Positions 8,181 through 15,182 are shown, counted from the stretch's first letter. The stretch: 24,273 nt of DNA from RBG-13-43-22 sp040755035 (GCA_040755035.1 JBFMBU010000139.1:1-24273); one strand, 5' to 3'. The notes: generated from the sequence alone by a model not told the origin. Numbers and translations are program-made.

Positions 8181-8440
8181 ATGCCAGAGATTTGCAGATT
8201 CTTCGGAATTATCATTAGAATGTTCTTTGATGAACATGCCCCACCGCATTTTCATGCCGAGTATCAGGGCAATAAGCCAGTCTTTGATTTCAACGGCAAT
8301 GTCACGAAGGGAGGTTTGAACTCAAGACAGCAACAAGGCGCGTAAGGGAGTGGATTGACCTGCGTCTCGACGACCTCAAAGAGGATTGGGAATTGGCAAG
8401 AGCTGGCAAGGAAGTCAAGAAGATTGCACCTTTGGAGTGA
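8181..8440 (+). pseudogene. DUF4160 gene broken by a 1-nt frameshift
   Basis: The frame starts MPEICRFFGIIIRMFFDEHA and PPHFHAEY, the hallmark of DUF4160 proteins. It shifts at about 8324, giving ...NSRQQQGA-stop. Adding one base in the AGACAGC run restores ...NSRTATRRVREWIDL and continues to IAPLE-stop at 8440, the normal end. A single-base deletion therefore split an otherwise intact gene of about 86 codons. The start has AAAGGA upstream. DUF4160 genes commonly precede a DUF2442 gene, as here, and the pair is often viewed as toxin-antitoxin-like; this role is unproven. A sequencing error cannot be excluded. Confidence 0.8.
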
Positions 8441-8448
8441 GGTGAACC

Positions 8449-8733
8449 GTGTGGAACATGAATGATGTGACTAAAATAGAGTACAGGGGGGGCTTTGTCT
8501 TTCATATCGTCTTTGATGATGGTAAAAACGGGGATGTGGACTTCTCAGAGTACATAGGAAGTGGTCCTGTTTTTGACCCTCTGCGGGATCTATCCTTTTT
8601 CAAAAACGCAACAATAGAAGGCGGAACCATCTCTTGGCCGAACGGAGCGGATATAGCCCCCGAGACATTATATGAGAAAATTCTCTGCCAACAAGTCATT
8701 GCACCGGATGCGCAGAACGACGCGCTTCGGTGA
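8449..8733 (+). CDS. DUF2442 family protein
   Basis: A 94-residue protein with the DUF2442 signature: MNDVTKIEYRGGFVFHIVFD, then DVDFSEYIGSGPVFDPLRDLSFF and GGTISWPNGADIAPETLYEK. The GTG at 8449 has the better-spaced ribosome binding site (GAGGTG). The ATG at 8458 gives the N-terminus usual for the family, so either start is possible. It follows the DUF4160 stop by 8 bp and would be translationally linked to it. Because DUF4160 is frameshifted, this may be the surviving half of a two-gene module. The last 15 or so residues (QQVIAPDAQNDALR) extend beyond the usual end and run into a sequence resembling an integron core site. Confidence 0.75.
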   Translation: MWNMNDVTKIEYRGGFVFHIVFDDGKNGDVDFSEYIGSGPVFDPLRDLSFFKNATIEGGTISWPNGADIAPETLYEKILCQQVIAPDAQNDALR

Positions 8734-8766
8734 GCTTCGCGTTAGGCTGGCATTGAAAAAGGAGGT

Positions 8767-9546
8767 ATGCCCTTGGACATGTGGAAGTTTTTTGATATCA
8801 CCCATCGGGATCATGTTCTTTGCAATCCGATGAGTCTTGAGAAACTTGATCAGCTTATCACCCTTCTGTCTCTGAAACCTGGGGCGCGCGTGCTTGATAT
8901 CGCCACAGGAAAGGGCGAGTTTCTCATCAGACTCGCAGAACGGTACCGACAAATGACAGGGACAGGAGTAGATTTCTCTCCCTACTACATTGCTGATGTC
9001 CGCAAGAAGCATCGAGAACGTGTTCCGGAGGCCCAACTTCATTTCTTGGAGATGGACGGGGCCAAGTATGTCCCGGAGACCTTAGAGAGCTTTGACCTGG
9101 CGGCCTGCATCGGTGCGAGTTGGATTTATGGCGGGTATCGAGGAACCTTGAACGCGCTGCAGAAAATGGCCGCCCCCGAAAGTTGGATCGTTGTGGGAGA
9201 GCCGTACTGGCGGCAGGAACCGGAAAGAGAGTATTTAGAAGCGATTGGAGTGACAGGGAACGACTTCGGAACCCATTATCAGAATATAGAGATCGGGCAA
9301 GAGCAGGGATTGGAGGCGGTCTACACGCTGGTAAGCAGTCGGGATGACTGGGATAGATATGAAGGGTTACAGTGGTATGCTGCGGAAACCTGGGCGAGTG
9401 ATCATAGGCATGATCCGGATGTAGAGACCGTGCTGAAGCGAGTACGTGATAGTAAGACAGCGTATCTGAAATGGGGACGCGAAACACTGGGGTGGGCGAT
9501 TTATGTATTCAAGAAGGGGGGGTATAACACTGTTCCAGTTGGCTAA
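8767..9546 (+). CDS. Class I SAM-dependent methyltransferase
   Basis: A protein of up to 259 residues with a Rossmann-fold methyltransferase core: motif I VLDIATGKGE (42-51), the acidic end of strand 2 at GVDFSPYYI (Asp69) and a motif-IV region FDLAACIGASWIYGG. The substrate is unknown; this resembles stand-alone small-molecule methyltransferases annotated only as SAM-dependent. The first ATG (8767) is only 1 nt from GGAGGT, so the TTG at 8773 or the ATG at 8779 (MWKFFDITHRDH) is a likelier start. It has no functional neighbour and sits between GTTAGGC and GTTAAAC heptamers. Its TAA overlaps GGCTAACGC, as often seen in gene cassettes. It may be a horizontally acquired unit. Confidence 0.8.
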   Translation: MPLDMWKFFDITHRDHVLCNPMSLEKLDQLITLLSLKPGARVLDIATGKGEFLIRLAERYRQMTGTGVDFSPYYIADVRKKHRERVPEAQLHFLEMDGAKYVPETLESFDLAACIGASWIYGGYRGTLNALQKMAAPESWIVVGEPYWRQEPEREYLEAIGVTGNDFGTHYQNIEIGQEQGLEAVYTLVSSRDDWDRYEGLQWYAAETWASDHRHDPDVETVLKRVRDSKTAYLKWGRETLGWAIYVFKKGGYNTVPVG

Positions 9547-9731
9547 CGCACCTTGTTAAACATGCCCATAAGGTAAAATTTTTGCTTTAAAGAAAATAGG
9601 ACAATTCAGGATTAGACTTTACAAATAGAAGGGGGTAAGGGGAAAAGGAGGGGCAGAAATCGAAATTTTGGACAAGCACCTCCCAATGTATCCCGAATGC
9701 TCCTTAAATAATGGAATGATCTAAGGAGGTT

Positions 9732-9781
9732 CCGGAATCCCGGTCAATGATTTCCTCATACAAAGGAAGCCGGGAGTCCGG
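9732..9781. repeat. Two-tier hairpin in the 9547-9824 gap
   Basis: CCGGAATCCCGG (9732-9743) pairs with CCGGGAGTCCGG (9770-9781) over 11 of 12 positions. A short inner TTCCT/AGGAA stem lies inside the loop. The gap holds no supportable gene. The structure lies between the methyltransferase and the convergent HigBA operon and could be a bidirectional terminator or a mobile-element scar. Confidence 0.35.
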
Positions 9782-9824
9782 GTAGTCTATCCGATAGAGA
9801 TAAGCAAGGTAAGAACTTTGAAGG

Positions 9825-10154
9825 CTATGCCTCGGCCGGAATAAAGTGCTCTATATTTTTCACCGGAATAATTCGTTGTTCAATATCCGGGCCGATTTTT
9901 TGCTTCATTACCCGCAGGTCATATTCAGACTGAAGATTCAGCCAGAATTGTGCCTCAACCCCAAAATATCGTTCCAGTCTGAGTGCTGTGTCAGCGGTTA
10001 TGCCCCTCTTGCCGTTAACAATTTCGCTTATTCTATTTGGCGGAACCGCAATATCCCTCGATAATTGATTTATACTTATGCCCAATGGTTCCATAAAATC
10101 TTCTCGTAAAATCTCACCTGGAGTAATTGGATCAAGAAAACCTTTGTTGCTCAT
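9825..10154 (-). CDS. higA: HigA-type antitoxin
   Basis: A 109-residue antitoxin of the HigA/VapI family. It begins with the characteristic DPITPGEILREDFMEPLGIS, followed by a helix-turn-helix at about 26-46 (SINQLSRDIAVPPNRISEIVNG), then GITADTALRLERYFG and the WLNLQSEYDL segment. It binds and neutralises HigB and represses the operon. It starts 9 nt after the toxin gene, has AGGTG at proper spacing and shows the usual higB-higA order. All features look intact. Confidence 0.92.
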   Translation of the reverse strand: MSNKGFLDPITPGEILREDFMEPLGISINQLSRDIAVPPNRISEIVNGKRGITADTALRLERYFGVEAQFWLNLQSEYDLRVMKQKIGPDIEQRIIPVKNIEHFIPAEA

Positions 10155-10163
10155 CTTTTCACC

Positions 10164-10442
10164 TCAATGGTAATCGACGATAGCTACGTTAAAGGCATTA
10201 CCACCATGCCATTCAAAGCAGACTCGCCATTGTTTGTTGATGCTGATTGCATATTGCCCTTGTCTTTTGCCTTTCAAAGTGTGGAACATATTTCCTGGAT
10301 TTAACATTAATGCATTCAGGCTTGGTGCGGCATTGAGGACCATTAGTCGTTTTCGTGCTTGTCTCTCAAAGGACTGAAACCGGCGCACCCGTCTATCAAT
10401 AAAGAGCTTCTCGGTATCTTTGCAGGCAAATGACTTTATCAT
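10164..10442 (-). CDS. higB: HigB-type toxin, RelE/ParE superfamily
   Basis: A 92-residue ribosome-dependent mRNA interferase of the HigB family. Typical landmarks are the C-terminal block RQGQYAISINKQWRVCFEW (Arg73 being the conserved basic residue) and the terminal VDYH (His92). The N-terminus MIKSFACKDTEKLF is also family-like. There is no ribosome binding site upstream of the ATG. The predicted promoter places the transcript start at or next to the start codon, so translation may be leaderless. HigA follows after 9 nt. The pair is probably chromosomal accessory DNA. Confidence 0.92.
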   Translation of the reverse strand: MIKSFACKDTEKLFIDRRVRRFQSFERQARKRLMVLNAAPSLNALMLNPGNMFHTLKGKRQGQYAISINKQWRVCFEWHGGNAFNVAIVDYH

Positions 10443-10448
10443 ATATTA

Positions 10449-10477
10449 AGAGTATTATGGTTTACGTAATATGTCAA
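10449..10477 (-). promoter_or_regulatory. higBA promoter and operator
   Basis: Read on the minus strand, TTGACA (10477-10472) is followed by a 17-nt spacer and TACTCT (10454-10449). The spacer carries TATTA...TAATA inverted half-sites around a TTACGTAA core, a likely HigA operator. The distance from the -10 element to the higB ATG (10442) is 6 nt. Confidence 0.5.
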
Positions 10478-10644
10478 GCAATACAGTTAAGGGGAGAAAC
10501 GCGCCGGTCACAGCCGCAGTTTTTTTGCATCCTGTGAACAGACTGGTTATACGCCGCTATATTTCATTAATAAAACCGACAAATTTAGGTTAGGTACTTG
10601 AGAAAGAGCCCTATAAACGCACCTAAAATAATGCCCCTGCATAT

Positions 10645-10655
10645 AATAGGGGACG
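10645..10655 (-). repeat. Left copy of the outward 11-bp motif flanking the transposase remnant
   Basis: On the minus strand this reads CGTCCCCTATT, identical to the start of the 19-nt tandem repeat at 11054-11091 but in opposite orientation. The transposase homology stops at this motif. Confidence 0.55.
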
Positions 10656-11012
10656 AATCAGTTCCTTCAAATAATTCTCTTCCTGACAAACGATTGACTT
10701 TTATCGATTCTTGAATAAATGGCCATGCCGTTTAAGTCGTCGATTAAAATTGACTACGTATCCGGTCAACAGTTTCCTCATATTAGCGGATAAGGGCATA
10801 TTTTGGGTTTTGCAGAGCAGATGAAAATGATTGGGAAGGAGAACCCAGGTATAAATTTTTATGGCCTGTTTTTCGGCCAAGTCAGCCAATCGGAAAACAA
10901 AATCTTGCCGATTTTCATCGGTTCTAAAAATATTTGTCGTGTCAATTCCCCCCATGATATGGTGCAAAACTCCCGGAGAATCTAATTTGGCTAATCTGGG
11001 GATGATCTTTAT
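10653..11012 (-). pseudogene. REP-associated tyrosine transposase (Y1, IS200-like) remnant
   Basis: The frame reads PRLAKLDSPGVLHHIMGGID, then TNIFRTDENRQDF, WVLLPNHFHLLCKT, LLTGYVVNFNRRLKRHGHLF and KNR. This is the RAYT/TnpA-REP signature, including the HFH metal-binding pair. A TAA at 10703-10701 replaces the tyrosine expected after NR, and homology resumes in frame (KSIVCQEENYLKELIR) up to 10653. The N-terminal homology reaches upstream to an ATA where a start would be expected, with no ATG in frame. The catalytic-domain C-terminus is missing. The remnant is flanked by outward-facing CGTCCCCTATT motifs. It is inactive as a transposase. Confidence 0.75.
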
Positions 11013-11053
11013 TAACCGATTGATTTTTAATTGTCAAGCAACTTCTGCACGAA

Positions 11054-11091
11054 CGTCCCCTATTTGGCCGCCCGTCCCCTATTTGGCCGCC
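11054..11091 (+). repeat. Two perfect 19-bp tandem repeats
   Basis: CGTCCCCTATTTGGCCGCC occurs twice head to tail (11054-11072 and 11073-11091). Its first 11 bases match, inverted, the motif at 10645-10655 on the far side of the transposase remnant. These are probably remnants of the terminal or REP-like sequences mobilised by that transposase family. Confidence 0.6.
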
Positions 11092-11205
11092 CAAGGGGAA
11101 TTGCTGTCCCTTTGAGTTACCTCCGCTGCTCAGTAAAATACAACGCCCCTGAAGTAGCCTTCCTCCGATCCTGGGCCGGAATTTTATAGGAAAGTAGATC
11201 GCAAA

Positions 11206-11233
11206 GCCTGCCCCAGTGAAAGGCGGGGCAGGC
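11206..11233 (-). terminator. Probable terminator of the yjbQ-rubrerythrin operon
   Basis: GCCTGCCCC (11206-11214) and GGGGCAGGC (11225-11233) form a perfect 9-bp GC-rich stem with a 10-nt loop, about 43 nt after the rubrerythrin stop. In the minus direction it is followed by TTTGC, a short U-tract. Confidence 0.5.
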
Positions 11234-11275
11234 GGATAAGGGTAACCCCCAAAAAAGAACTTTATCCACAACCGC

Positions 11276-11890
11276 CTAATTCACTTTTTTGAACTTATCC
11301 TTCTTCGCCCCGCAGACCGGGCAGCGGTCCGGCAGCTCCCCGTCAAAGACATAGCCGCAGACCTGACAGACGTGATAGGTAAGGTCCTTGTCCGAAGCCA
11401 GGGCGGTCAGGGCCTCTTTGTAGAGCTTGGCATGGCGTTCTTCCACGTCTCGCGAACGGATAAAGCTCCAGGAGACGTCCTCCCGTTTCAGGGCGATGGC
11501 TTCCTTGATGAAATCCGGGTAATAATCGCTTTTGGCCCGCATTTCATTTTCAAAGGCGGTCTTCAGGTTGGTTTCCGTGTCCTGGACCACCCCTTCCAGG
11601 TATTTGAGGTATTCCTCGGCATGGACCTTTTCCGCTTCGGCCACGGCCCGGAAGAGGCGGGCCACTTGGGGATAGCCTTCCTTGTCAGCCTGCCGGGCAA
11701 AAGCATAATTGCGCATATAGGCCTTGGATTCCCCGGCAAAGGCCTCTCGGAGCATTTTTTCCAAAGAAGCTGGGAGATCAGCATATAAGATAAATTGATA
11801 TTTAAAGGCCCCGCAGACCGGGCAAAATTCCGGGGGGCTTTTCCCTTCGTGAATATAGCCGCAGACCGTACATTTCCATTTCTTTTCCAT
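11276..11890 (-). CDS. Rubrerythrin with rubredoxin domains at both ends
   Basis: A 204-residue non-haem iron peroxidase that removes hydrogen peroxide in anaerobes. An N-terminal rubredoxin-like site has Cys7, Cys10, Cys23 and Cys26 (CTVCGY...CPVCG). The ferritin-like diiron domain (about 40-165) has ligands in FAGESKAYMRN (Glu54), AEAEKVHAEE (Glu87, His90), ENEMRAK and DVEERHAKLYKEA. A second rubredoxin site at the C-terminus has Cys175, 178, 190 and 193. Classic rubrerythrins carry only the C-terminal one. The frame is open for 78 more codons upstream, but those residues are arginine-rich, unlike the family, and overlap the preceding gene. The ATG at 11890 has AAGGAAG at good spacing. It is last in a minus-strand operon. 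Confidence 0.93.
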   Translation of the reverse strand: MEKKWKCTVCGYIHEGKSPPEFCPVCGAFKYQFILYADLPASLEKMLREAFAGESKAYMRNYAFARQADKEGYPQVARLFRAVAEAEKVHAEEYLKYLEGVVQDTETNLKTAFENEMRAKSDYYPDFIKEAIALKREDVSWSFIRSRDVEERHAKLYKEALTALASDKDLTYHVCQVCGYVFDGELPDRCPVCGAKKDKFKKVN

Positions 11891-11976
11891 AAGGTCTTCC
11901 TTTACCTTAGAAAGGAGTTTGGTATTCTTTCTTCGTCGGGCCGATTTCGCCGAACGCCGAACGCCGAACGCAAGGG

Positions 11977-12306
11977 TTATTTCTCCTTCAACCCCTCCAT
12001 GGCAATGCAGGAATGGGCAAAAGAGGCCCCGGCGTTCATGGCCACAGCCACATAAATAGCCTCGGCGATTTCGGCATCGCTGGCCCCGACCTGTTTGGCT
12101 TTTTTTAAATGGCCGTCGATGCAATAGGGGCAGCGGGTGATATGGGCACAGGCCAGGCCGATCAGCTCTTTCATCTTCACCGATATGGCCCCTTCTTCAA
12201 AAGCTTTCTGGTTGAAATTGATAAAAGAGGTAAAAAGATCTTTGTTCAATTCCATTAAGGTTAGAAAATGTTTGGGACCGTCTTTGGGATACATGGAATC
12301 ACTCAT
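11977..12306 (-). CDS. Carboxymuconolactone decarboxylase/AhpD-like protein
   Basis: A 109-residue all-helical protein of the CMD/AhpD family. The redox-active motif ELIGLACAHITRCPYCIDGH carries Cys59-x-x-Cys62 and His66, as in AhpD-type disulfide reductases and peroxidases rather than the true decarboxylase. A role in peroxide or thiol stress fits the downstream rubrerythrin. The ribosome binding site is GGAGGAAAA. It lies 18 nt after yjbQ and 86 nt before rubrerythrin. Three tandem GCCGAAC units (11949-11969) sit in that gap. Confidence 0.88.
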   Translation of the reverse strand: MSDSMYPKDGPKHFLTLMELNKDLFTSFINFNQKAFEEGAISVKMKELIGLACAHITRCPYCIDGHLKKAKQVGASDAEIAEAIYVAVAMNAGASFAHSCIAMEGLKEK

Positions 12307-12324
12307 TAGTTTTCCTCCAGTTTG

Positions 12325-12741
12325 TTACTCTCCTATTATTTTAATCAACACCCTTTTTTTTCGGCGTCCATCAAACTCCCCATAAAAAATCTGTTCCCAG
12401 GTGCCGAAATCCAGTTTGCCCTTGGTTACGGCCACCACCACCTCCCGGCCCATGATCTGCCGTTTCATATGGGCGTCGGCATTATCTTCTCCGACGTTGT
12501 GGCGGTATTGGGACACCGGTTCATGGGGGGCCAGTTTTTCCAGCCAGCGTTCGTAATCCTGGTGCAGACCCGGTTCGTCGTCGTTGATAAAGACCGAGGC
12601 GGTGATATGCATGGCGTTGATCAAAGCCAGGCCTTCCTGGATGCCGCTTTCTTTCAGGCACTCCTCTACCCGGGGGGTGATATTGATCAAAGCCCGCCGG
12701 GTAGGGACCTGAAACCATAGTTCCTTGCGATAACTGTTCAT
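12325..12741 (-). CDS. yjbQ: YjbQ/UPF0047 family protein
   Basis: A 138-residue protein of the YjbQ (UPF0047) family, a small trimeric fold with weak thiamine-phosphate synthase activity reported for some members. Conserved features are INAMHITASVFINDDEPGL (His45), QYRHNVGEDNADAHMKRQI (His81, His91) and the C-terminal GTWEQIFYGEFDGRRKKRV. Length is normal. The start follows AAGGAAA. It is the first gene of the minus-strand operon with the AhpD-like gene and rubrerythrin. Its relation to peroxide defence is not known. Confidence 0.9.
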   Translation of the reverse strand: MNSYRKELWFQVPTRRALINITPRVEECLKESGIQEGLALINAMHITASVFINDDEPGLHQDYERWLEKLAPHEPVSQYRHNVGEDNADAHMKRQIMGREVVVAVTKGKLDFGTWEQIFYGEFDGRRKKRVLIKIIGE

Positions 12742-12889
12742 TTAATTTCCTTAAAAAAAATTTCTATGCTGACTTTTTACCATAAAAGTAAGGGCAGGGG
12801 AATATTTTCATTCGTTGAACTACTCTCTGAATTATTCAGGGGGCATCCGGTATTGGCACACTCCTCAAAACCTCTCCTGAGATCTTAAG

Positions 12890-12905
12890 AATTGTTAACA
12901 ATAAT
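12890..12905. promoter_or_regulatory. Putative regulator site, distal copy
   Basis: AATTGTTAACAATAAT contains the perfect 12-bp palindrome ATTGTTAACAAT. An identical 16-mer lies 185 bp downstream. The GT-AC core resembles sites of FadR-type GntR proteins, and gntR is the next gene, so autoregulation with DNA looping is plausible. Confidence 0.5.
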
Positions 12906-13074
12906 AAAAATATATTGAATATTTAATCAAAAGTGATATAGGTATTAATGTTTAGTAATTTAAAAGTACTTTTTTGAATGATTTAATTAACCATTTAATA
13001 TTACATAAATTAAAATATCAATGAATGGCAGGCCGTTTTACGGATAAAGCTGATCAGCTAATAATTCGATTATT

Positions 13075-13090
13075 AATTGTTAACAATAAT
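13075..13090. promoter_or_regulatory. Putative regulator site, proximal copy
   Basis: This is the second exact copy of AATTGTTAACAATAAT, 130 nt before the gntR start codon. It is embedded in further AT-rich dyads. Confidence 0.5.
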
Positions 13091-13116
13091 TAATAACTTT
13101 TTAATAGAATTCCAGG

Positions 13117-13136
13117 CAAATTGGATAGAATTTATT
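13117..13136 (+). promoter_or_regulatory. 20-bp element shared with the second CoA-transferase promoter
   Basis: CAAATTGGATAGAATTTATT is found again exactly, on the opposite strand, at 20467-20486. Here it overlaps the dyad ATAGAATTTATTCTAT and a -10-like TATAAA (13138-13143). It lies 84 nt before gntR. Confidence 0.55.
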
Positions 13137-13220
13137 CTATAAAGGGGATGGTGCCAGGACTGAATGAAGAATTTTGGGATTTTTAATGTAGGTTCCGGCT
13201 GGTCCGGATTGGGATAATTT

Positions 13221-13907
13221 ATGAAAAATAATCAGACAAAAGAACCGGCCTTTCAGACCGAGGGAAAAAGGATTTCGAAACTCCTTCGTAAAGAAATCTA
13301 TTCCGGCCAAAGACTGCCCTACGAACATCTGACCGAGAAAAAACTGGCTGAAACCTTCGGCAGCAACCGGATGATTATTCGAGAGGTCCTTAGCGAGTTG
13401 GCCGGCGACGGATTGGTTTCCATCGAACCGTACAAGGGGGCATCGGTCGCCGCCGTCAGTGTCGATCAGATTTTTGAAACCTTTCAGGTGGTGGCCATGC
13501 TGGAAGGTTTTTCCGCCAAGCAGGCGGCTATGCAAATCACCGAAGAGGACCTCAACTTTTTGAGGATCAACCTGGAGCAACAGAAAAAAATCAAAGCCGG
13601 TGATACCCATAAATGGCAGGCCCTCAATTATCAATTCCACCGTCTCATCAATGTAAAATCCGGGAACGGGAAGATCATCCACCTGATCCGCCGCTATTCC
13701 CAGTTTACCAATTACTGGTTTTTATCCATGTCCAGCGGGGAATTTAAACCGGCTGTCAAAGCCCACGAGAAAATTCTAAAAGCCTTAGCGGAGGGAAACG
13801 GAGATAAAGCTCGAAAATATATGGAAGAACATATCACCTTCAGGGTGAAACGTCTGGTGGACTCCATCAAGGATAGCATCCCTATCGGCATGTTTCGTTC
13901 GCTATAA
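13221..13907 (+). CDS. GntR-family regulator, FadR/FCD subfamily
   Basis: A 228-residue transcription factor. The N-terminal winged helix-turn-helix (about 16-80) has LTEKKLAETFGSNRMIIREVLSEL followed by the wing DGLVSIEPYKGASV. The C-terminal all-helical FCD ligand domain (about 85-215) keeps candidate metal ligands Asn136, His140 (NYQFHRL), His182 (KAHEKIL) and His204 (EEHITFRVKR). This subclass usually senses organic acids or acyl-CoAs and represses catabolic operons. It directly precedes the A1-B1-CoA-transferase genes (32 nt gap) and is probably their local regulator. The upstream region holds two identical palindromic sites. The ribosome binding site is weak. Confidence 0.9.
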   Translation: MKNNQTKEPAFQTEGKRISKLLRKEIYSGQRLPYEHLTEKKLAETFGSNRMIIREVLSELAGDGLVSIEPYKGASVAAVSVDQIFETFQVVAMLEGFSAKQAAMQITEEDLNFLRINLEQQKKIKAGDTHKWQALNYQFHRLINVKSGNGKIIHLIRRYSQFTNYWFLSMSSGEFKPAVKAHEKILKALAEGNGDKARKYMEEHITFRVKRLVDSIKDSIPIGMFRSL

Positions 13908-13939
13908 TACCGTTAAAAAGGATCAGGAAAGGAAACCCT

Positions 13940-15076
13940 ATGTCCGCATTTAATGAGATGCAAAAGCATTATTCCCAAAGGGACCTGGCCGCCAGGCAGT
14001 GGAAAGGGAATGGGGGCCAGGTGGTCGGCTATTTCTGCGACAATGTTCCCGAAGAGTTTATTTTAGCTGCCGGCTTTTTTCCCCTTCGACTCAGCGGGGA
14101 CCCCTGGGGGGGAACGGAGAAAGCAGGAAATTATTCGGAGCATGGAAACGTGTTTTCCCGCGAAGGTTTTGTCGCTTCCATGCTTCACCTGATTCTGAAG
14201 GGGAAGTACGATTTCTTGGATTATCTAATTATCCCCCACGCCCGGGACTCTATCCACCGTCTGTACACTACCCTGAGCTACCTGAAAGAGAACGAACCCT
14301 CCTGGAAACTTCCGGAACTCGGTTATCTGGACACCCTTCACACCACATATTATTCGGCGGGGATCTATAATCACCAACGCTGGCTCGGCCTTAAAAAGCA
14401 GTTAGAGCAATGGAGCGGAAAAGAGATCACGAACCCTGTCCTGGAAAAAGTAATCGATGTGACCAATGAAAATAAAAGGCTGCTGAAAAAGCTGGCCACC
14501 CTCAGGGCCGCCGACCCGCCCCGCCTCTCCGGTAGGGATGCACTCCAGATCATAGGGTCGTCGATGTTCATGCTCAAGGAAGCGCACAACAAGCTACTCC
14601 AAGAATACCTGGCCGGCAATGATCGATCAACGACATCAAACGGCGTTAGGCTTTTCGTGGAGGGCAGTCCTCAGGATAACTTGCAGCTATACGAAATTAT
14701 TGAATCTTGTGGAGCCGTTGTCGTGGGCGAAGACAACTGTTGGGGCAACCGTTATTCCGATGTTCCGATAAATACAGACCGTGATCCACTGGAAGCGATT
14801 ATCGACCGCTATAATAATAAGTCACCCTGTACCCGGATGTATCCAATGAGCCGCCGGGTCGACTATTGCCTGCAAAACGCCTTGGAGTTCAAGGCTCAGG
14901 GAGTAATTTTTACTGTTTACCGATTTGATGAGATGCAGGCCTGGGAGACACCGGACGAGATAAAAAAACTGAAAGAAATAGGCCTACCCTCCTTGTATTT
15001 GAAGGATCAGCCTTATTTGATTACCGAACCTGAAGCCTTGAAGAAGGAGATCACAAAATTCATCAAAACCATTTGA
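13940..15076 (+). CDS. 2-hydroxyacyl-CoA dehydratase/BcrC-like small subunit, copy A1
   Basis: A 378-residue member of the HgdB/FldC/BcrC superfamily, whose characterised members form heterodimers with [4Fe-4S] clusters and catalyse radical dehydration or aromatic reduction of CoA thioesters. Family landmarks are YFCDNVPEEFILAAGFFPLRL (30-50), KYDFLDYLIIPHARD (89-103), RLFVEGSPQDN (237-247), ESCGAVVVGEDNCWGNR (255-271) and SPCTRM (295-300). Cysteines are Cys33, 257, 267, 297 and 310 only. None occurs between 34 and 256, and HARD and YRFD stand where I would expect CD and FCD motifs. Copy A2 shares all five cysteines. First structural gene after gntR; ribosome binding site AGGAAAGGAA. The substrate is unknown. 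Confidence 0.82.
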   Translation: MSAFNEMQKHYSQRDLAARQWKGNGGQVVGYFCDNVPEEFILAAGFFPLRLSGDPWGGTEKAGNYSEHGNVFSREGFVASMLHLILKGKYDFLDYLIIPHARDSIHRLYTTLSYLKENEPSWKLPELGYLDTLHTTYYSAGIYNHQRWLGLKKQLEQWSGKEITNPVLEKVIDVTNENKRLLKKLATLRAADPPRLSGRDALQIIGSSMFMLKEAHNKLLQEYLAGNDRSTTSNGVRLFVEGSPQDNLQLYEIIESCGAVVVGEDNCWGNRYSDVPINTDRDPLEAIIDRYNNKSPCTRMYPMSRRVDYCLQNALEFKAQGVIFTVYRFDEMQAWETPDEIKKLKEIGLPSLYLKDQPYLITEPEALKKEITKFIKTI

Positions 15077-15098
15077 GAGGAATCCTTATTAACCGACT

Positions 15099-15182
15099 CA
15101 TAAGATGGTCTCGCAAAAAGTCGAATGGTGTCATTTCGAGGAGAGAAGCGACGAGAAATCTTTAATGATTTCAAGATTTCTC
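15099..15182. mobile_element. Partial MITE-like element between A1 and B1
   Basis: Positions 15099-15123 match the inverted right end of the 22810-22946 element at 24 of 25 bases. Inside lies a perfect GAGAAATCTT/AAGATTTCTC hairpin (15153-15162/15173-15182). A matching right terminus was not found, so this is an incomplete or diverged copy. It explains the unusually large 149-bp A1-B1 gap and could affect read-through. Confidence 0.55.

Larger units (their letters stand above)
12742..13220. other. AT-rich, palindrome-rich divergent regulatory region
   Basis: No gene is seen in these 479 bp between yjbQ (minus) and gntR (plus). It holds at least six dyads: CTGAATTATTCAG (12827-12839), two identical 16-mers around ATTGTTAACAAT, AAAAGTACTTTT (12962-12973), AGCTGATCAGCT (13048-13059), TAATAAT/ATTATTA (13059-13075) and ATAGAATTTATTCTAT (13125-13140). 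Composition is far more AT-rich than the flanking genes. It probably carries promoters for both directions. Confidence 0.6.

Noticed and set aside
11949..11969. Three tandem GCCGAAC units
   Set aside because: This short low-complexity repeat in a 86-bp gap has too few copies for a CRISPR or a confident regulatory site.
11891..12124. Upstream extension of the rubrerythrin frame
   Set aside because: The added residues are arginine- and glycine-rich and overlap the AhpD-like gene; the internal ATG has a good ribosome binding site and a family-typical start.
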